Positions 13,105-25,205 are shown, numbered from the stretch's first letter. The stretch is 64,000 nt of DNA from Carettochelys insculpta (GCF_033958435.1 NC_134144.1:14812010-14876009), one strand, 5' to 3'. A program made the numbers and translations. The notes: generated by a model not told the origin, from the letters alone.

Positions 13105-14140
13105 AGTAAACCCTTGAGTTACACAGGGATTGCATTTCTGAAACTGCCGCATAACTCGAATTTTCATGCAAGTCAAGGAGGGACAGGAACCTGGTTGCTG
13201 CCTGGTTCCTGGCTCCCCTGGGCTTACAGGAGCTGGGAAAGGCTGTGTCTACACGTGCACCAAACTTCGAAATGGCCACGCAAATGGCCCTTTCGAAGTT
13301 TACTAATGAACCACTGAAATGCATATTCAGCGCTTCATTAGTATGTGGGCGCCCGCGGCACTTCGAAATTGATGCGCCTGGCCTCTGCGCGTCTCGTCCA
13401 GACGGGGCTCCTTTTCGAAAGGACCCCACCTACTTCGAAGTCCCCTTATTCCCATGAATTCCATGATGGGAGTAAGGGGACTTCGAAGTAGGCGGGGCCC
13501 TTTCGAAAAGGAGCCCCGTCTGGACGAGACACGCGGCGGCCAGGCACGTCAATTTCGAAGTGCCGGGCGCCCGCATGCTAATGAAGCGCTGAATATGCAT
13601 TTCAGCGCTTCATTAGTAAACTTCGAAAGGGCCATTTGCGTGGCCATTTCGAAGTTTGGGGCACGTGTAGACGTAGCCAAACTGACCAGCACAGGAGGTA
13701 AGTTTCCTGGCTGCCAGAGCGGCTGGGAGCCAGGAACTAAGGGGCAGCTTGCTGCTGGTCAGTTTCCTGGGTCCCATAAGCCGCAGGCAGTTGGGAACCA
13801 AGCAGCAGCCTGGCTCCCAGCTCCCCTCCGCTTACAGAGCTGGGAAGCTGAGCAGGGCAGCAGCATTGGTCAGTTTCCTGACTCCAGCCAGTGAAGGGAA
13901 GCTGGGAACTAGGGGTGGTTTGGCTTCTGGCTCCCCTCAGCTCCTTGGAGCCAGGAAACTAACCAGGGCTGCTGCCTGCTCAGTTTCGTGGCTCTGCAAG
14001 CAGAGGGGAGCTGGGAGCCAGGCTGCTGCCCGCTTCCCAGTTCCCCACCACTCCAGGGACTGGGAACCTGCTCCTGTCAGGGGCAGCAGCCTGACTTTCC
14101 CTGTTCCTGTCAGGGCAACTTGATTGCACGTATCTCAAGG
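13105..14140. repeat. Composite repeat: Tigger-like end plus GC-rich ~100-bp imperfect tandem units, interrupted by a palindromic MITE
   Basis: The start CAGTAAACCCTTGAGTTACA, directly after TA, looks like a Tigger/pogo-type terminal repeat. A weak inverted match GTATCTCAAGGGGAC lies near 14130-14145. Between, about 13155-13240 and 13679-14100 hold recurring words (CAGTTTCCTGG, AGCTGGGAAC, CTGGCTCCC) about every 100 bp, i.e. a decayed minisatellite. The 438-bp palindrome at 13241-13678 is inserted inside it, so the host repeat is older. The right border is uncertain. Confidence 0.5.
13241..13678. mobile_element. Near-perfect palindromic foldback MITE (438 bp) with target duplication AAA
   Basis: The left end GGCTGTGTCTACACGTGCAC is inverted at the right as GTGCACGTGTAGACGTAGCC-like (GGGGCACGTGTAGACGTAGC). 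The inversion continues through almost the whole element: the two ~215-bp arms match at more than 90% by eye and meet near 13458 (CCATGAATTCCATGATGG). AAA flanks both ends (13238-13240, 13679-13681). Each arm contains TTCGAA many times and an inner palindrome (AATGAAGCGCTGAA...). The long open frames on both strands are by-products of the symmetry. No transposase is encoded. Confidence 0.9.
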
Positions 14141-15560
14141 GGACTTCCCTGGGAGACCAAAGACTTAGAAATGATGGTGATGGGCAGTACAGAAACCCCA
14201 GACAAAGTTGCTTATATTCTGGAATAAGAATATCTACAAGGAGGTGTGCCAGAATATCAGTGCCAAATTCAAATTAACATCGTACTATAATCTGGAATAG
14301 CTGACAAGGCCGAATACAGGTGGGTGAACTCTCTTCAGAGCTGGCCTGACGTTGCCAGCTGTTGCGGAAGGCGAGACTGGGCCATGCTGAGCTACTCTCT
14401 TTTTGACATGGGTAGGCCCACTGGTGATGCTATGACCGTCCACTCTGTGTGTAAGGAGTGCACTTAAACTCTGGCACTCTTCAGGGAAGAGAGCTCCTTA
14501 CACCTCCCTGCTTAGCCTTCCTTGCAAATTCGTGGAGATTCACCCAGTCTGAAGTTCCTGTAAACTTACTATTTAACCTCTGTTGAAATGTTTTGCCAGA
14601 ACTTGGTATATCCAGCTGATAATGCATTTGGAAACATACTGGCACAAAAGATAACGATTGTGAGAGGGGATTCTTTTAAAAGACCCTTTGGGATAAATGA
14701 ATGCAAAGTCTGCAAAGTTTCCCAACAACTTCAGGTTTGCTGCAGGGGTCCCTAATAGTTAGGTCTTCACTGGAGAGGGAGAGTGTAGATGACCAGCAGG
14801 TAGTTTGCCACTGAGATCTCTATGCTCAGCCTATGCAGAGTAAGTGCAACAGACCCTCTCCGTCTTTGAATATCACTTTCCCAGCAGCAGAGGTATGGTG
14901 GAGAAAGTAGAGTTCCAACCAGCAAAGCTGCTGGCACTGCAAACAAAAGACTAGCTCCGTATTTCAGGATCTGGCTGACTCAATTAGTAGACTAGCAAAC
15001 TGTTGTTTTCTTTGCTCCAGAGACCTCTGATGGACTGAAATGCCTATAAACTGAACAAATGTATTCTGTTTCTTTTTTTCGTTTTACAAAGGCATTATTT
15101 TTTGCCAATGTTTTGACACAGTAGCCAAAGCTAGTAAAATTTTTGGGCAAGTGGCCAGTGCTTGTTTTTCTGAACAGCCACAGAAACTGGGCATATCTAC
15201 GAAGCTGAGGCTTTTTGAATGAAATGGGGGGGAAAAACATCTTCAGTGCTGAAGAGGCCACTCAAGAGTTTCTCGTCCCAAAGAACAACCTCATCCCATT
15301 TCTTTTTAAAGCTCTTTCACTGTTAATGGGAATAATCAGCTTTTTAGTGTGAAGATTTGGAGGCTGTCCTTGCCTAGCTCTGCTAGTAGCTGATCGGCCG
15401 TTGCCTGAGGATAGTTTTGGGCAGAAGGGATCTAAAGGACAGAAGGAGTGGAATCCCATTTCAGTTAACTTGGTGTAATGAAACTCCATTTGGAATGAAA
15501 TAAAAGGAAAAGTTCTAAGTTGTGTCAATGTAGGATGTTGCATAGAGTGGAAAATGACCA

Positions 15561-15765
15561 AGGCGTTGGGCTGGGACTCAGACCTGGGGTCAGTTCCTGA
15601 TGCTTCAACAGACTCGATGTATGACCTTGGGCAAGTCCCAGTCTCTCTGGCTTACTTTCCTATCTAGAAAATGAATCCACTTTACATGGGCGAGGAAAGT
15701 GTGTGTATTGTAGTCTGCAAGGTGCGGAGAAGCGGCAGTGTTGGCGCTATAAGGTAAATAAGTTA
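15561..15765 (+). repeat. MIR (CORE-SINE) copy, forward
   Basis: AAGGCGTTGGGCTGGGACTC, CAGACCTGGGGTCAGTTCCT, TATGACCTTGGGCAAGTCCC, TCTCTCTGGCTTACTTTCCT and a GGCGCTATAAGG-like end occur in MIR order. This is the best-preserved MIR copy in the window. Confidence 0.8.
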
Positions 15766-16374
15766 CAGCTACGCTGAATCTCCATTTATAATGAAGAGCA
15801 TCAATCTGGTCCCAATCCTGTTCTCAGTGGACTGAATTGGCAAATTCCCATTTACTTAAATGGCAGCAGAATTGGGCTCTCTGGTTTGAAATATGTTTTG
15901 TCAAAATAGCATCTGTGTTCATCTGCCTGTGAGCCATGTCTTGTCTACTTCCTTCAGTGAGCATCTCTGCCTTGACTGAAGAGGGAGGAAGACCAGCAGC
16001 AGTTAATGCGCTGGCTGCTATCTGTTTCGATGCACATAGCACACACATGACTGTGGTGTCCACACCATTCTCCATAGACTTCCAGTTAGGAAGGGCCTGT
16101 TTTTGTTTGTTTGCAAAGAAAACTCTTATCGTTGTCCGAAACCTTTTCAAGCTGCCCACTTGTTTTAGTCTTACGTGTAGTGTGGCACAAGTGGCGTTTT
16201 GGTGTATACACAGGAAACAAGGCATTCTGTAAGGGAAATGCTTAATAAATTGCAGGTATTTTTGTGTATTGGATATCTGTTCCAACAATAGGTTTAAGCA
16301 GTACCCAAAATTTCTCTTTTAATTAACTTAATTGTATTCAATAGACTGGAAGAAAAGCTTGTCCTGTGTGATTC

Positions 16375-16643
16375 AGGGTATGTTTATATTCACTGGAAGA
16401 TGGACCTGTTCAGGGTTAATCTTCCAGAGTTTGATTTCACTCACCTGGTAGAGTCAGCAGTTGACCCCCTGTATTTTTGTGAGGAATAAGGGAGGTTGAT
16501 GGGAGAAACGCTCCTGTTGACCTCCCTCAGTGAGGACAAACCTGACAGTCGACTGCAGATACATCAATTCTAGCTACGCAATTGCCATAACTGGAATTGT
16601 GTATCTGTAGATGACTCTAAGGTCTAGCGTAGACCAAGTCTTA
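16375..16643. mobile_element. Decayed turtle MITE
   Basis: The left end AGGGTATGTTTATATTCACT and right end GTCTAGCGTAGACCAAGTCT form a diverged inverted pair (both versions of AGGGTATGTCTACAC / GTGTAGACC..CTT). The body has CTCCTGTTGACCTCCCTCAG and is of a family I associate with turtle genomes. Target duplication is unclear. Confidence 0.65.
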
Positions 16644-17189
16644 GACTTTCAGAATGTGTCCTGTAGCAGACTGTTCCAGGCTGATCAGCTGAGACATAGG
16701 ATGTCTGATCCTCAGAAAAAAATGAATATACATACAAAGTGTGTCTTGCTTCCTTGAAGAGTTTTTTTCTTATGTCATATAAATGGCATGTCATTTGCAG
16801 CTATTCTCTATTTTTTTCTGCCTCCTTCCCCCACCCCCAGTGCCACCATGCAGAACCATATGCGCATTCTGTCTTCCCTAATAAAAAGAGAGATCTTAAT
16901 AAGAAGAGACTTTATTAAACTAATGCAATAATCCCATTTTCTTGAGAATTTAAACATTTCATTTTTAATAATAAAAATCAAATTGACATTGTTGCACCCT
17001 GAATGCATTTTATTCAAATCAGTCTAAATGCCATCGCTTCATATCTAAACAGTTATCTCTTGAGATGTATGTATTTATAGCATTAGTTAAATGAGTTTTA
17101 AGAATCAGGCTTATATCAGGACTATAGGTGGTAAATCTGGGAATGAAATTTTTTTTGTAAAAATGAATGAGGAGGTATTCCCTAGCTTT

Positions 17190-17305
17190 GGTAGGTCAGG
17201 GGCCAACTATGCTTTGTTTTATGTTGGTATAAACCTAGAATAACTCCTATGTAGTTGTGGAGTCATTTGATTTGGATTTACAACAGTGTGGGATCAGAAT
17301 TTTTC
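17190..17305 (+). repeat. Amniote interspersed repeat with GGTATAAACC / GGATTTACA motif, copy 2
   Basis: GTTGGTATAAACCTAGAATA, ACTCCTATGTAGTTGTGGAG and TGGATTTACAACAGTGTGGG keep the order of the family listed at 4997-5085. The internal ACTCC ... GGAG pair gives a short hairpin. Confidence 0.5.
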
Positions 17306-18186
17306 CCATTGGAAGTCAGAAGACTTGTTCAAGTGGCAGGGGATAAGAGCAAAATTGCATATTCTAAGCTATGAAGGGTTGAACCTTAGCACTGCTTGGT
17401 TTGCAGAAGTACTGAAAACTTCCATTGACTAGCCAAAATTCAGTCTGCAAAACTGAACTGGAAAAATTGCTGGAGTACAGAGTAGCAAAAAAGGGAAAAT
17501 AATAAGAATGGCCCTAGGTCTTCAGAATCCTGGAAGATCATCATTTAGTACACACTACTCCACAGATATTTTAATAATTTTGGGGTGTTTTTAGGCCAGG
17601 AATGGTCTTTTAAAATCACTTCAAATACTCATTCACATAACACCATGCTGAATAGTCAACAATATATATGTTGCCATTGGAGAAATGTCATGCAAAGACT
17701 TGTCTTAGCATGAAGTATCCAGTAGGTGAAATTCCTTTATAAGCCTGAGGGCTAATAAAAATGACAGGTGAGAGGTTGCAGAAGTTCAGTGCCCCTTACA
17801 ATATTTTTCTGTCTTCTGTTATAGGTGGTAATCATTTATATCTAAAATTGGTCATTTTAATATGATATAATTAGATTACACTGCTGGATGCTGGGGTAGG
17901 GTTTCAGTATCAGACCCTAGGAACGAGCTTGGAGTCCTCATACACAAAAAGAGGAGTGGTGTATCTCAGTGCCTACCCTCCTGGGGAAAAGACACACCCT
18001 CAGCATGGAGGTGTCACTGTAGCTAATTGCTGAGATTCAGAGGCTGAGTTTGAATAAGCACCAAAGTTTCTGATGCTTATCTGAATCTTATCCAGAGCTG
18101 GTGGGAAATGGAACTAGCTTTCTTATGAGACTTCATAGTATTAAGTGGTCGTAACTGGACTTGACATGCCAAAATAGCAAGACTGT

Positions 18187-18422
18187 TAGGGAACATCTAC
18201 CTAGCAACTAGCCACCAGCTGACTTGGGCTTGCAGGGCTCTGCTGCTGGAGGTTTCATTGTTGAATATAGACTTCCTGGCTTCTTCTGAAGCCTGAGCTC
18301 TGGGACCCTCCCAGTCTTCTGAGTGGTGGAGCCCGGAACTCTACACAGCAGTGCTACAGCTTGAGCCTCTGGAGCTCAAGTCAGTGGCATGATCCAGCCA
18401 CAAGTTTTGTAGACATGCCCCC
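18187..18422. mobile_element. Decayed MITE-like element
   Basis: The left AGGGAACATCTACCTAGCAA and right TTTTGTAGACATGCCCC are an inverted pair of the TCTAC/GTAGA type. The body is GC-richer than the surroundings. The family assignment rests only on the ends. Confidence 0.5.
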
Positions 18423-18536
18423 AGTTATTTCAGAACAGTCCCTGGTGCTCTTGCTGAAAGCTGGGTAGAGCAGAGGTGCACAAAAAAAGCAAAAGTAGTG
18501 TGAAGAAACATATCCAAACTTTTAAAACCCTGTCTC

Positions 18537-20462
18537 AAAAAAAAAAAAAAAGTGGGGGGTTATGTTGGATCGGTTCATGTTTTGCCCCCACCACTCAACT
18601 TCACCCAGGCTGTGGTGCATATGGGAGAGGCTTTGGTTTTCCCAAGTGATGTTCGGAGCTTTCAGCATTCTATTATTCTGCTTGCCCCTGAGAGCCGTAT
18701 ACATTGATTTGGCCTATGTGGTAATTTTATTTCCCGTTCCAACAGAAACTGCTTTTGAAATGCCTTTGTGTTTAAAAAAAAAAAAAAAAAAAAGGAGGGG
18801 AGGGGTTTCCAGTCAGCGACAATAGAATTGGTCTTTCCACTGAGTTCTTTGTCAGTTATAGGTCCTTATCCAAAGCCCATTGGGAAGGCCATAGGAAGAT
18901 TCCTGTTGACTTCAGCATTGACTGAAGCAGGCAGGCCTAAGTCACCTCTCTTTCCATAGCCATCCTGTTTCACCCCAGTCCTCTCAGGCATGGAGCACCA
19001 ATAGCTCCCGTTGTTTCCACTGTGGACATCCTCTCTTAAGAGGTGCAGAGCAGTTTGCTGATTTGCTTTTCCACAGTTGGTTACTGGGCTTCCTTTTGCA
19101 GTTCCAGTTCAGTGCAGGGATTGTGTTGGTAGCAAAACCAAAATTAAAAAAAAATCACAACCAAGGCTGCATAGGACTTGTGCAAAATATTGTCTCATGT
19201 TTTTGAAGCCCGTAGTAAAGTTGTGTGACCTAATTCTCAACTTGTGTAAAAAGATACTGAGAAAATTATTCTAGTCTTAAATACCTTTGAAGTTTTATAT
19301 TTCAATTGGAGGTATACTACTTTTTCTACCTTCGTTTTTTATAACCAGTTATTGACAGAGCTAAATTAAAAAATAAAATACAGTTCCTGGAATAAGCCCC
19401 AAACATAAGTCAGGCTGTGCTCACATGATACTTAAGTCTCCGAATGTGTACAGTATTGTTTTTGATCACAGCCTACATTTACTGCTACACCTGTTTTAAT
19501 CACACATCACTTCAGGTGGTTTTAAACCAATAAACCCTATGGTGGAAAAAGAGGCACAAGTATTATCAAAACACCCACTTAAAACTATATTTAATTGTTC
19601 TGTTGGATGGAATAATATCCATTTAAGTTCAATTTAGACTAGACAAGGCCTTGGAGTGTCCCTTTGAGTTTTCACAGCTTGTTTCTCTGAAAGTTGTGTG
19701 TATATATGTGTATGAGTGTGTGCATGCGTTTGTGTGTGTTTTATTTAGGAAATGCATGTATGTTGGAATGAGCTAATTTAGCCGTTGGAATTTTATAACA
19801 AATATATGAATGCTGTGGATTTCCCTCCTTAGCCCCTCCAGCAGAAACATAATTTGTAGAAATGAAAACAGTCTTTGGCTAGCTTACAGCTTTTCTCAAA
19901 AATAGAAACACTAAGGTTTGTCTGGCTGGGCTGCTTTCCTCCACACACCTGGTGTATATCATTTAAAAAAAAATAAATGATGCCTCATTAAATTACAATT
20001 AAGTGAAATCACGATCATTTGTTTTTCTGGAAGGAAGATGTTTTGCATATTGAAAACCTAATGTTTTGCAGGTGACACAAAGGCTGAACAGATTATTTAG
20101 TATCACTTTATTTTTTTATAATGTTGCTGTCTGGTTATTTTGTGTATACTCTGGTAGTTCCGAATTATATTAATGTGTTATTGCTCTCAAGATATTTTAC
20201 TGCATTGTCTCTTCTGTCACTTTGGGATCTATCTGGCATTGTTTACTGTTGCAGTGCATCACAGTGTCCTTTTCAGTCTTAGAAGGAAATGGGATTTTTC
20301 CCTCTGACATTTCCCATGATCCATCCTGCTCTTCACATAGCTCATAAAGCTGCCAAATGTATCCATTATCTTTCAAGAGGGACTGCGCCCTGATCTGAAC
20401 AGCCGGATTTCTGTCATGCACATCTGTGACCGGAACTTGGTTTAAAAAAAAAAAAAAAAAAA
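18537..20462. repeat. Three long A homopolymers within 2 kb
   Basis: A15 at 18537-18551, A21 at 18774-18794 and A19 at 20444-20462. Each could be a retrocopy or SINE tail on the + strand, but no body with target duplications was recognised. Confidence 0.55.
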
Positions 20463-20750
20463 GGGAGAGATCGGCTCTTCAAAGTTGGAGCTGTCTCAGA
20501 TTGTGTGTAGTTACCTCTATTGCTTGTTCAGGTCTGGAAATTGCATTCCAAAGTTTAGGCACCGACAGAGCCACATGGACATACAAATACCTGATTTCCT
20601 TATGGAGTCCATGACTGACCTTGTAAAGAATTGCTGGTGCACATTAGTGTGCATGTCTGAAGTCCAGTTTTACAATTGGACCATAAATTCAGACACGTTG
20701 GGAGTGGGGAGAGGGAGAGGGAGGAGGAAGCAGTGAAATCTGACTTAGAA

Positions 20751-21070
20751 TAGTGGTTTTCAGGGGTCCAGGGCCCATTGGGGGTTGCAAGCAGATTTCA
20801 GGGGTCCCCCAAGCTGGGGTGGCATTAAAGTTTCTGGGGCTAGGGTAGAAAGCCATAGCCCTGCATCATGGGGCTGAAGTTAACGCCTAAGCAGCTTGGC
20901 TTCTTCTTAGGGCTCCAGGCAGTTGCCCTTCTTGCTACACCCTAATGCTAGTCCTGGCTCTTAATATGCAGTAAACTAGTTGTTGTGGGCCCGTGTGAGC
21001 TGTGGCGTTTTTACAGCATGTTGAAGGGGTAGGGGTGGGAGGGCTGGCAAGAAAAGGTTGAGAATCACTG
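20751..21070. mobile_element. hAT-type MITE remnant (320 bp)
   Basis: The left end TAGTGGTTTTCAGGGGTCC and right end GGTTGAGAATCACTG are a diverged CAGTGGTTCTCAACC inverted pair, the usual hAT signature. The flanks ACTTAGAA and TCTTGAAG agree at about half of eight positions, so any target duplication has decayed. Confidence 0.65.
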
Positions 21071-21694
21071 TCTTGAAGTACATTCCCATTGCGCGCGTGT
21101 TTGTTTTGTGTTTGTTTTTTTTTTTTTCAAATCAGTTTGGCACTGGGGAGAAGGAAACACACAGTATTGGGAAACTGAGGCTTTTATTTTTGTTTGTTTC
21201 TGATATTTCCCCCAAGCAGCCAGAGAATCGGGCGTTAAGGAGCTTATAAAAATGCTTATTCATTTGTTTATCCTATTTGAAGAGTTTTCCACAAACTTTA
21301 AAGGAAAACAGCAGGAACTCAGATGTGCGCTGGAAGGAGAAAAGACTGAGGTCGAACTCGACCTGTTACATCTCTCAGACGTCCAGCTCTCTTTCAGTTA
21401 ATCTTGCTCTGGACTTTTTAGTCTGGCAAACTTGAAAAGCATTTTGAAATCTCCCCAAACTGCATAGTTGCTAATAAATTGGTAGAGCTGTGCCAACTGG
21501 GAGATGCATGATATTGTCAATGGCTTCAGTGGGTAGTGGAAGCAAGAGCGAAAGCGTCTTTGGATTTTTTCCGTAGTGCAGCGGTCATCTCAACAGACTG
21601 CGTTCTCAGTGCCTGGTCCCAATTCTCTCCCCTTTGCAATGCCAGTGTACTTCTGCGGCAGTTACCGCAGTGGCACAAATGCTCAAGTAGCATT

Positions 21695-22105
21695 GGCTGC
21701 GTCTACACTAGAAGGTTTTGTCGACAAAGCCCATGCAGCGTCCAAACTAAAAATGCATTCTGTCTGCATACTGTGGACAGAACTCGGCACTTTTGTCGAC
21801 AGCCTTCAGCCTCTTCTCCATAAGGCAGAATGACTTTCTCAACAGAATATTTCAGCAAAAAGGCCGTGTGGATGCTCCAGGGGGCCCTCTGTTCACAACC
21901 AGGGCTTCCAAGTCACCAGACAGCCCTGTCTACTGTACTTCATGTAGGCTGTTTTGTCAAGAGACCGGATGTTCTCTGTTGACAGAGCAGATCGACAGAT
22001 CGATCCGCTTTTATGCGTGGCTGCAATCTGTCAAGAAAAGTTTTGTCAGGAGATATCTTGGAACAGTAACTTCTGTTGACAGACTGCTGTAGTGTAGACG
22101 TAGCA
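21695..22105. mobile_element. MITE with GGCTGCGTCTACAC end and GTCGACA palindromes
   Basis: The left end GGCTGCGTCTACACTAGAAG and right end GTAGTGTAGACGTAGCA are inverted. Internal GTCGACA words replace the TTCGAA words of the element at 13241. The 3-bp flanks are ATT and AAT, so the duplication is uncertain. Length is ~411 bp. The ~95-codon open frame inside is not considered coding. Confidence 0.75.
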
Positions 22106-23441
22106 AATAGGAAAATGTGTTTTTAGCTTCATTTAAGGAGAGACATTGACCAGTCAGCTTGTCGGGGGACCACTGCTGGTCTGTGGGCAATCGTTGTGTA
22201 GACTCTGCCATAACAGATCATGGTTCAGGCATACTTTTTCTGTGTGTGTTCTGGCAGTGCGTAAGGAGAAGTAAGCAGACATAGGAGTGGGGTTTTTTTT
22301 CTAGACTGCTAGTTTTGTCAATAAGTGTAGTGAGTAAGAGCTACACACGCTGGAAAACGTTGGCTTTTGATCACTGGTCAACTGTCTTGGAATTGTCCAG
22401 CAAGGGTTGGGGACTATTTGATGTGAGGGGAGAAAATAAGCCAAGAGTAAATATTTCAGGTTTTCTAGTATGTGGCTGCATGACAAGAACACTGAAGGAA
22501 GATTGACTGTAACTGTAATGGATTTCACTGGGCCACGACTGTAGAATAACTATGAGTTATATTGTCAACAGTTACCACACAGTTGTATCTGAGGTACTCC
22601 AGTTTCCTCCAGTATTCACTTGGTAAATATTGACCTTTTAATGGTAATGGGTTTAGGTAAGCTTCATTAGCTATGTAGTGGAATTCCCAGCCATGGAGCT
22701 CTTTTCTAGGCAGTATTTCTGGGTGTATTGCTTCAGCCTGATAGCTTGCTACGTGGGCAAGGTGTATGAATTTTGTGGGACAGAGCTTCCTTTTCAATAC
22801 TTAGAAACCTCCAACTCCTGAGCCTATTGTGTGGCATGCCCAGTGTGAATTATACGTGTTCTCCCTTTCAGTCTAATCCTTCTCTGCTTCTTGACTGTAA
22901 GTGAATAAATTGAAACACATGTTGGAGGAAATTACCATATTATTACTTTGTCGAGGTGAAACACACAACAGCCATAATCTGGTGGCAAGTATAATAGTAA
23001 AGGACAGTGGCACATCATGGCATGAGCTAATTACCTTTTGTCTTAGGTCCTGATCCTGCAAAGCACTTAAGTCTGTGCATAGTGGCACTGATTTCAAGGT
23101 AATGCCTACAGTTATGCATGAACCTAAGTGGTCTTGTTGATTGTAGGCCCTTATTAAATAACACACATTTGTGCCTGTAAATCTGCCTGAATTGAGTACT
23201 CTCTGCTGTACTAGCTACCTCCTGGCATGAAAGTTTTGTAAGCACTGGATGAATGTTATTCATTAATTAATGTTTGCATTGCAAGGACCCTGATATTTTA
23301 AATGATGCAGCAAATAAAGGGTTAAAGTAACCCATCCCTGAAGATGGTTCTAAAGCTTTCATACTTGCAGTTTGCTCTCCTATGATGAAAAAATTGTCCA
23401 GACTAAAGTGAATGGACTGTAAGATCAGAACCCAGCCAAAC

Positions 23442-23445
<4 letters not shown>

Positions 23446-23487
<42 letters not shown>
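23446..23487. repeat. (TG)n microsatellite, about 21 units
   Basis: An uninterrupted TG run of ~42 bp lies about 430 bp before the exon at 23913. It is the longest pure dinucleotide repeat in the window and likely polymorphic. Confidence 0.95.
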
Positions 23488-23489
<2 letters not shown>

Positions 23490-23912
23490 TTAAATAAACC
23501 TCCTGTGCTGTTCAAATGTCGGTACTAAATTTACCAAGCTTGGCAGATATGTGAAGATGAACAGGACTGCCAAGTGTTCCAGCTTCAAGCAGGGAAATGG
23601 AGAAATCTAACCATTCCTAAAATATTTTCAGGAGGCTCTGGGTGGTAACTGCAGTTTTGCCATTCTGTCCAGGCATCTACAGTATTCCTGTACCTAGGTT
23701 GTTATTACCGAGTTAGAATAGGACAGTCTGAAATAAATCACAGCCTCTAGAAGACAAACACGTTCTTCCAAAGCATCCTCCCCTCCCCACCAGAGAACCC
23801 TTAGGAATCTGATGTAGGTTCTCAGCATTGCAACCCTCATGGTTACACCAAACAAATTAAAAAAAAAAAACGACTCATGTCTTGGCTTTTTTTTTTTAAT
23901 TTTTTGAACCAG

Positions 23913-24125
23913 GGATTGCTGTCAGAGATCCTGCGTAAAGAAGAAGACCCTAGGACAGCTTCCCAGTCCCTCCTGGTAAACTTGAGAGCCATGCAGAATT
24001 TCCTCAACCTGCCTGACACAGAGCGGGATCGTATATATCAGGACGAGAGAGAGAGGAGTATGAACCCTAATGTGAGCATGGTGTCTTCAGCAGCCAGCAG
24101 TCCAAGTTCTTCCAGAACCCCCCAG
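23913..24125 (+). CDS. SATB2: SATB2 internal coding exon: second part of CUT1 and start of inter-CUT linker (about residues 392-462)
   Basis: The exon has 213 bp, 71 codons, phase 0 at both ends. It starts [20 protein letters not shown], passes through [20 protein letters not shown] and ends in the serine-rich linker [14 protein letters not shown]. The first ~46 residues finish the CUT1 DNA-binding domain begun in the exon at 7457-7929; the rest is flexible linker. The acceptor is a long T-rich tract (23889-23905), then GAACCAG; the donor is CAG/GTAAGG, close to consensus. The splice-in point (after NRTQ, before GLLSEIL) is the same place where CUT2 is split in the exon at 39763. Compared with the human sequence as I recall it, the site reads LPDTERDR instead of LPEVERDR, an ordinary orthologue difference. 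No frameshift or stop is present. Confidence 0.97.
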
Positions 24126-24430
24126 GTAAGGCACAACCCCTCTGTAACTGTTTTTCTTTGGCTTGCGATCCTGCCCATACCTCTTGGAGAGGGGGCGTCT
24201 CAGGGTTTTCCTATCTGTTGTTCCCCGCACCTAGAAATTAGAAATTTCTTTGGTAGGCTTTTGGAGTTGCTGTTAAGAAGTACATATTGGCTGTCAGCAA
24301 CGCACTGTAGCAACTTTAGCTATGACCCATGCCATAAGTACAAAGAAGAATGCCCTTATTTTAGTATATGAAAGAGGGTACATGTGTTTTGTATACTGAT
24401 TAATGAGGTGTGTCTACAGTATGGCTACTG

Positions 24431-24857
24431 CAGGGATGGCCAACCCACGGCACTCGAGCTGCACGTGGCTCTTTGAGCAATTAAATGAAGCTCCAAGCAG
24501 GAGACACAGGCCGGGAGGGCCGTCTGCTGCTCTGCTCTGTGGCGGTAGCTCCGGTGAGTTGCTGGCCTTGAGTTTGAGCAGGGGAATGGGGATGGCTGGC
24601 TGTGGAGGAGGGGCGGGGTTGGGTTAGAGTTGGGGGGCTGTGGATGCATAGCTCTGGAGGAAGGGTGGGGGACTGGGTTATAGTGGGGAGCTGGGGGTGC
24701 CTGGCTCTGGGGGAGAGACAGGGCATTGAGCCATGTGTTATATATTTATTTTTCTCTCTGTGTAGATCTCTATAGATGGGTAAAATAAATATATAAGATG
24801 TGACTCTTTGCACTCTGGTGACATGGCTCTTAGTCCCTGACTGGTTTGCCACCCCCG
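24431..24857. mobile_element. hAT-type element (427 bp), 8-bp flanks ending CTACTG
   Basis: The left end CAGGGATGGCCAACCCACGG and right end CTGGTTTGCCACCCCCG are the inverted CAGGGGTGGCCAACC signature. The 8-bp flanks GGCTACTG and AACTACTG share the last six bases. Inside, 24610-24735 has two to three imperfect ~60-bp GC-rich tandem units (GGTTAGAGTTGGGGGGCTGT, GGTTATAGTGGGGAGCTGGG). No transposase was recognised. Confidence 0.8.
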
Positions 24858-24924
24858 AACTACTGCATGATGGATCATGGAGAGAGTTACGCTTCTACTT
24901 TACTTTCTGTATTGTTAGTGTCTA

Positions 24925-25205
24925 TTACCAGCAGGGCCAACAGCCACTACAGGCCTGGGGACAAGGTGTGGGGGGCCTGGCACCATGACCCGGGAAGGGG
25001 TGGAGCCTTGGGAGGAAGGGGCAGTGCCAAGGGCAGTCAGCTGTTAGTGCTGCCGAGTGCACAGCATTGGCACCCCCAGCCCTTAGAAGCCACACAAAGT
25101 GGTGGGGTTACGCTTCTGCAGCATTTCAAAGGGGCCCCCTGTGAAGTTGCCCTCCTTGTTGTCCCCTGCATCCCCCCACATCGCGGGCCTGTCTGTTAGA
25201 GCAGA
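24925..25205. repeat. GC-rich block, probably an unnamed repeat
   Basis: The stretch is sharply GC-richer than its flanks, with weak inverted ends (CAGCAGGGCC at about 24931 and GGGCCTGTCTG at about 25187). I cannot assign a family or find target duplications. Confidence 0.35.

Noticed and set aside
13454..13894. 146-codon open frames on both strands around the palindrome
   Set aside because: They arise from the symmetry and high GC of the palindromic MITE and the GC-rich tandem block. Mirror-image frames on both strands are expected there.
18520..18555. Alu-like ending ACCCTGTCTC followed by an A run
   Set aside because: Alu is restricted to primates and no 7SL-like body precedes it; the match is chance.
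20197..20421. 74-codon minus-strand frame ending near an A run
   Set aside because: The A run lies on the + strand side, opposite to what a minus-strand retrocopy would show, and no protein family is recognised.
23267..23515. Open frame with a histidine-threonine repeat on the - strand
   Set aside because: It is only the translation of the (TG)n microsatellite.
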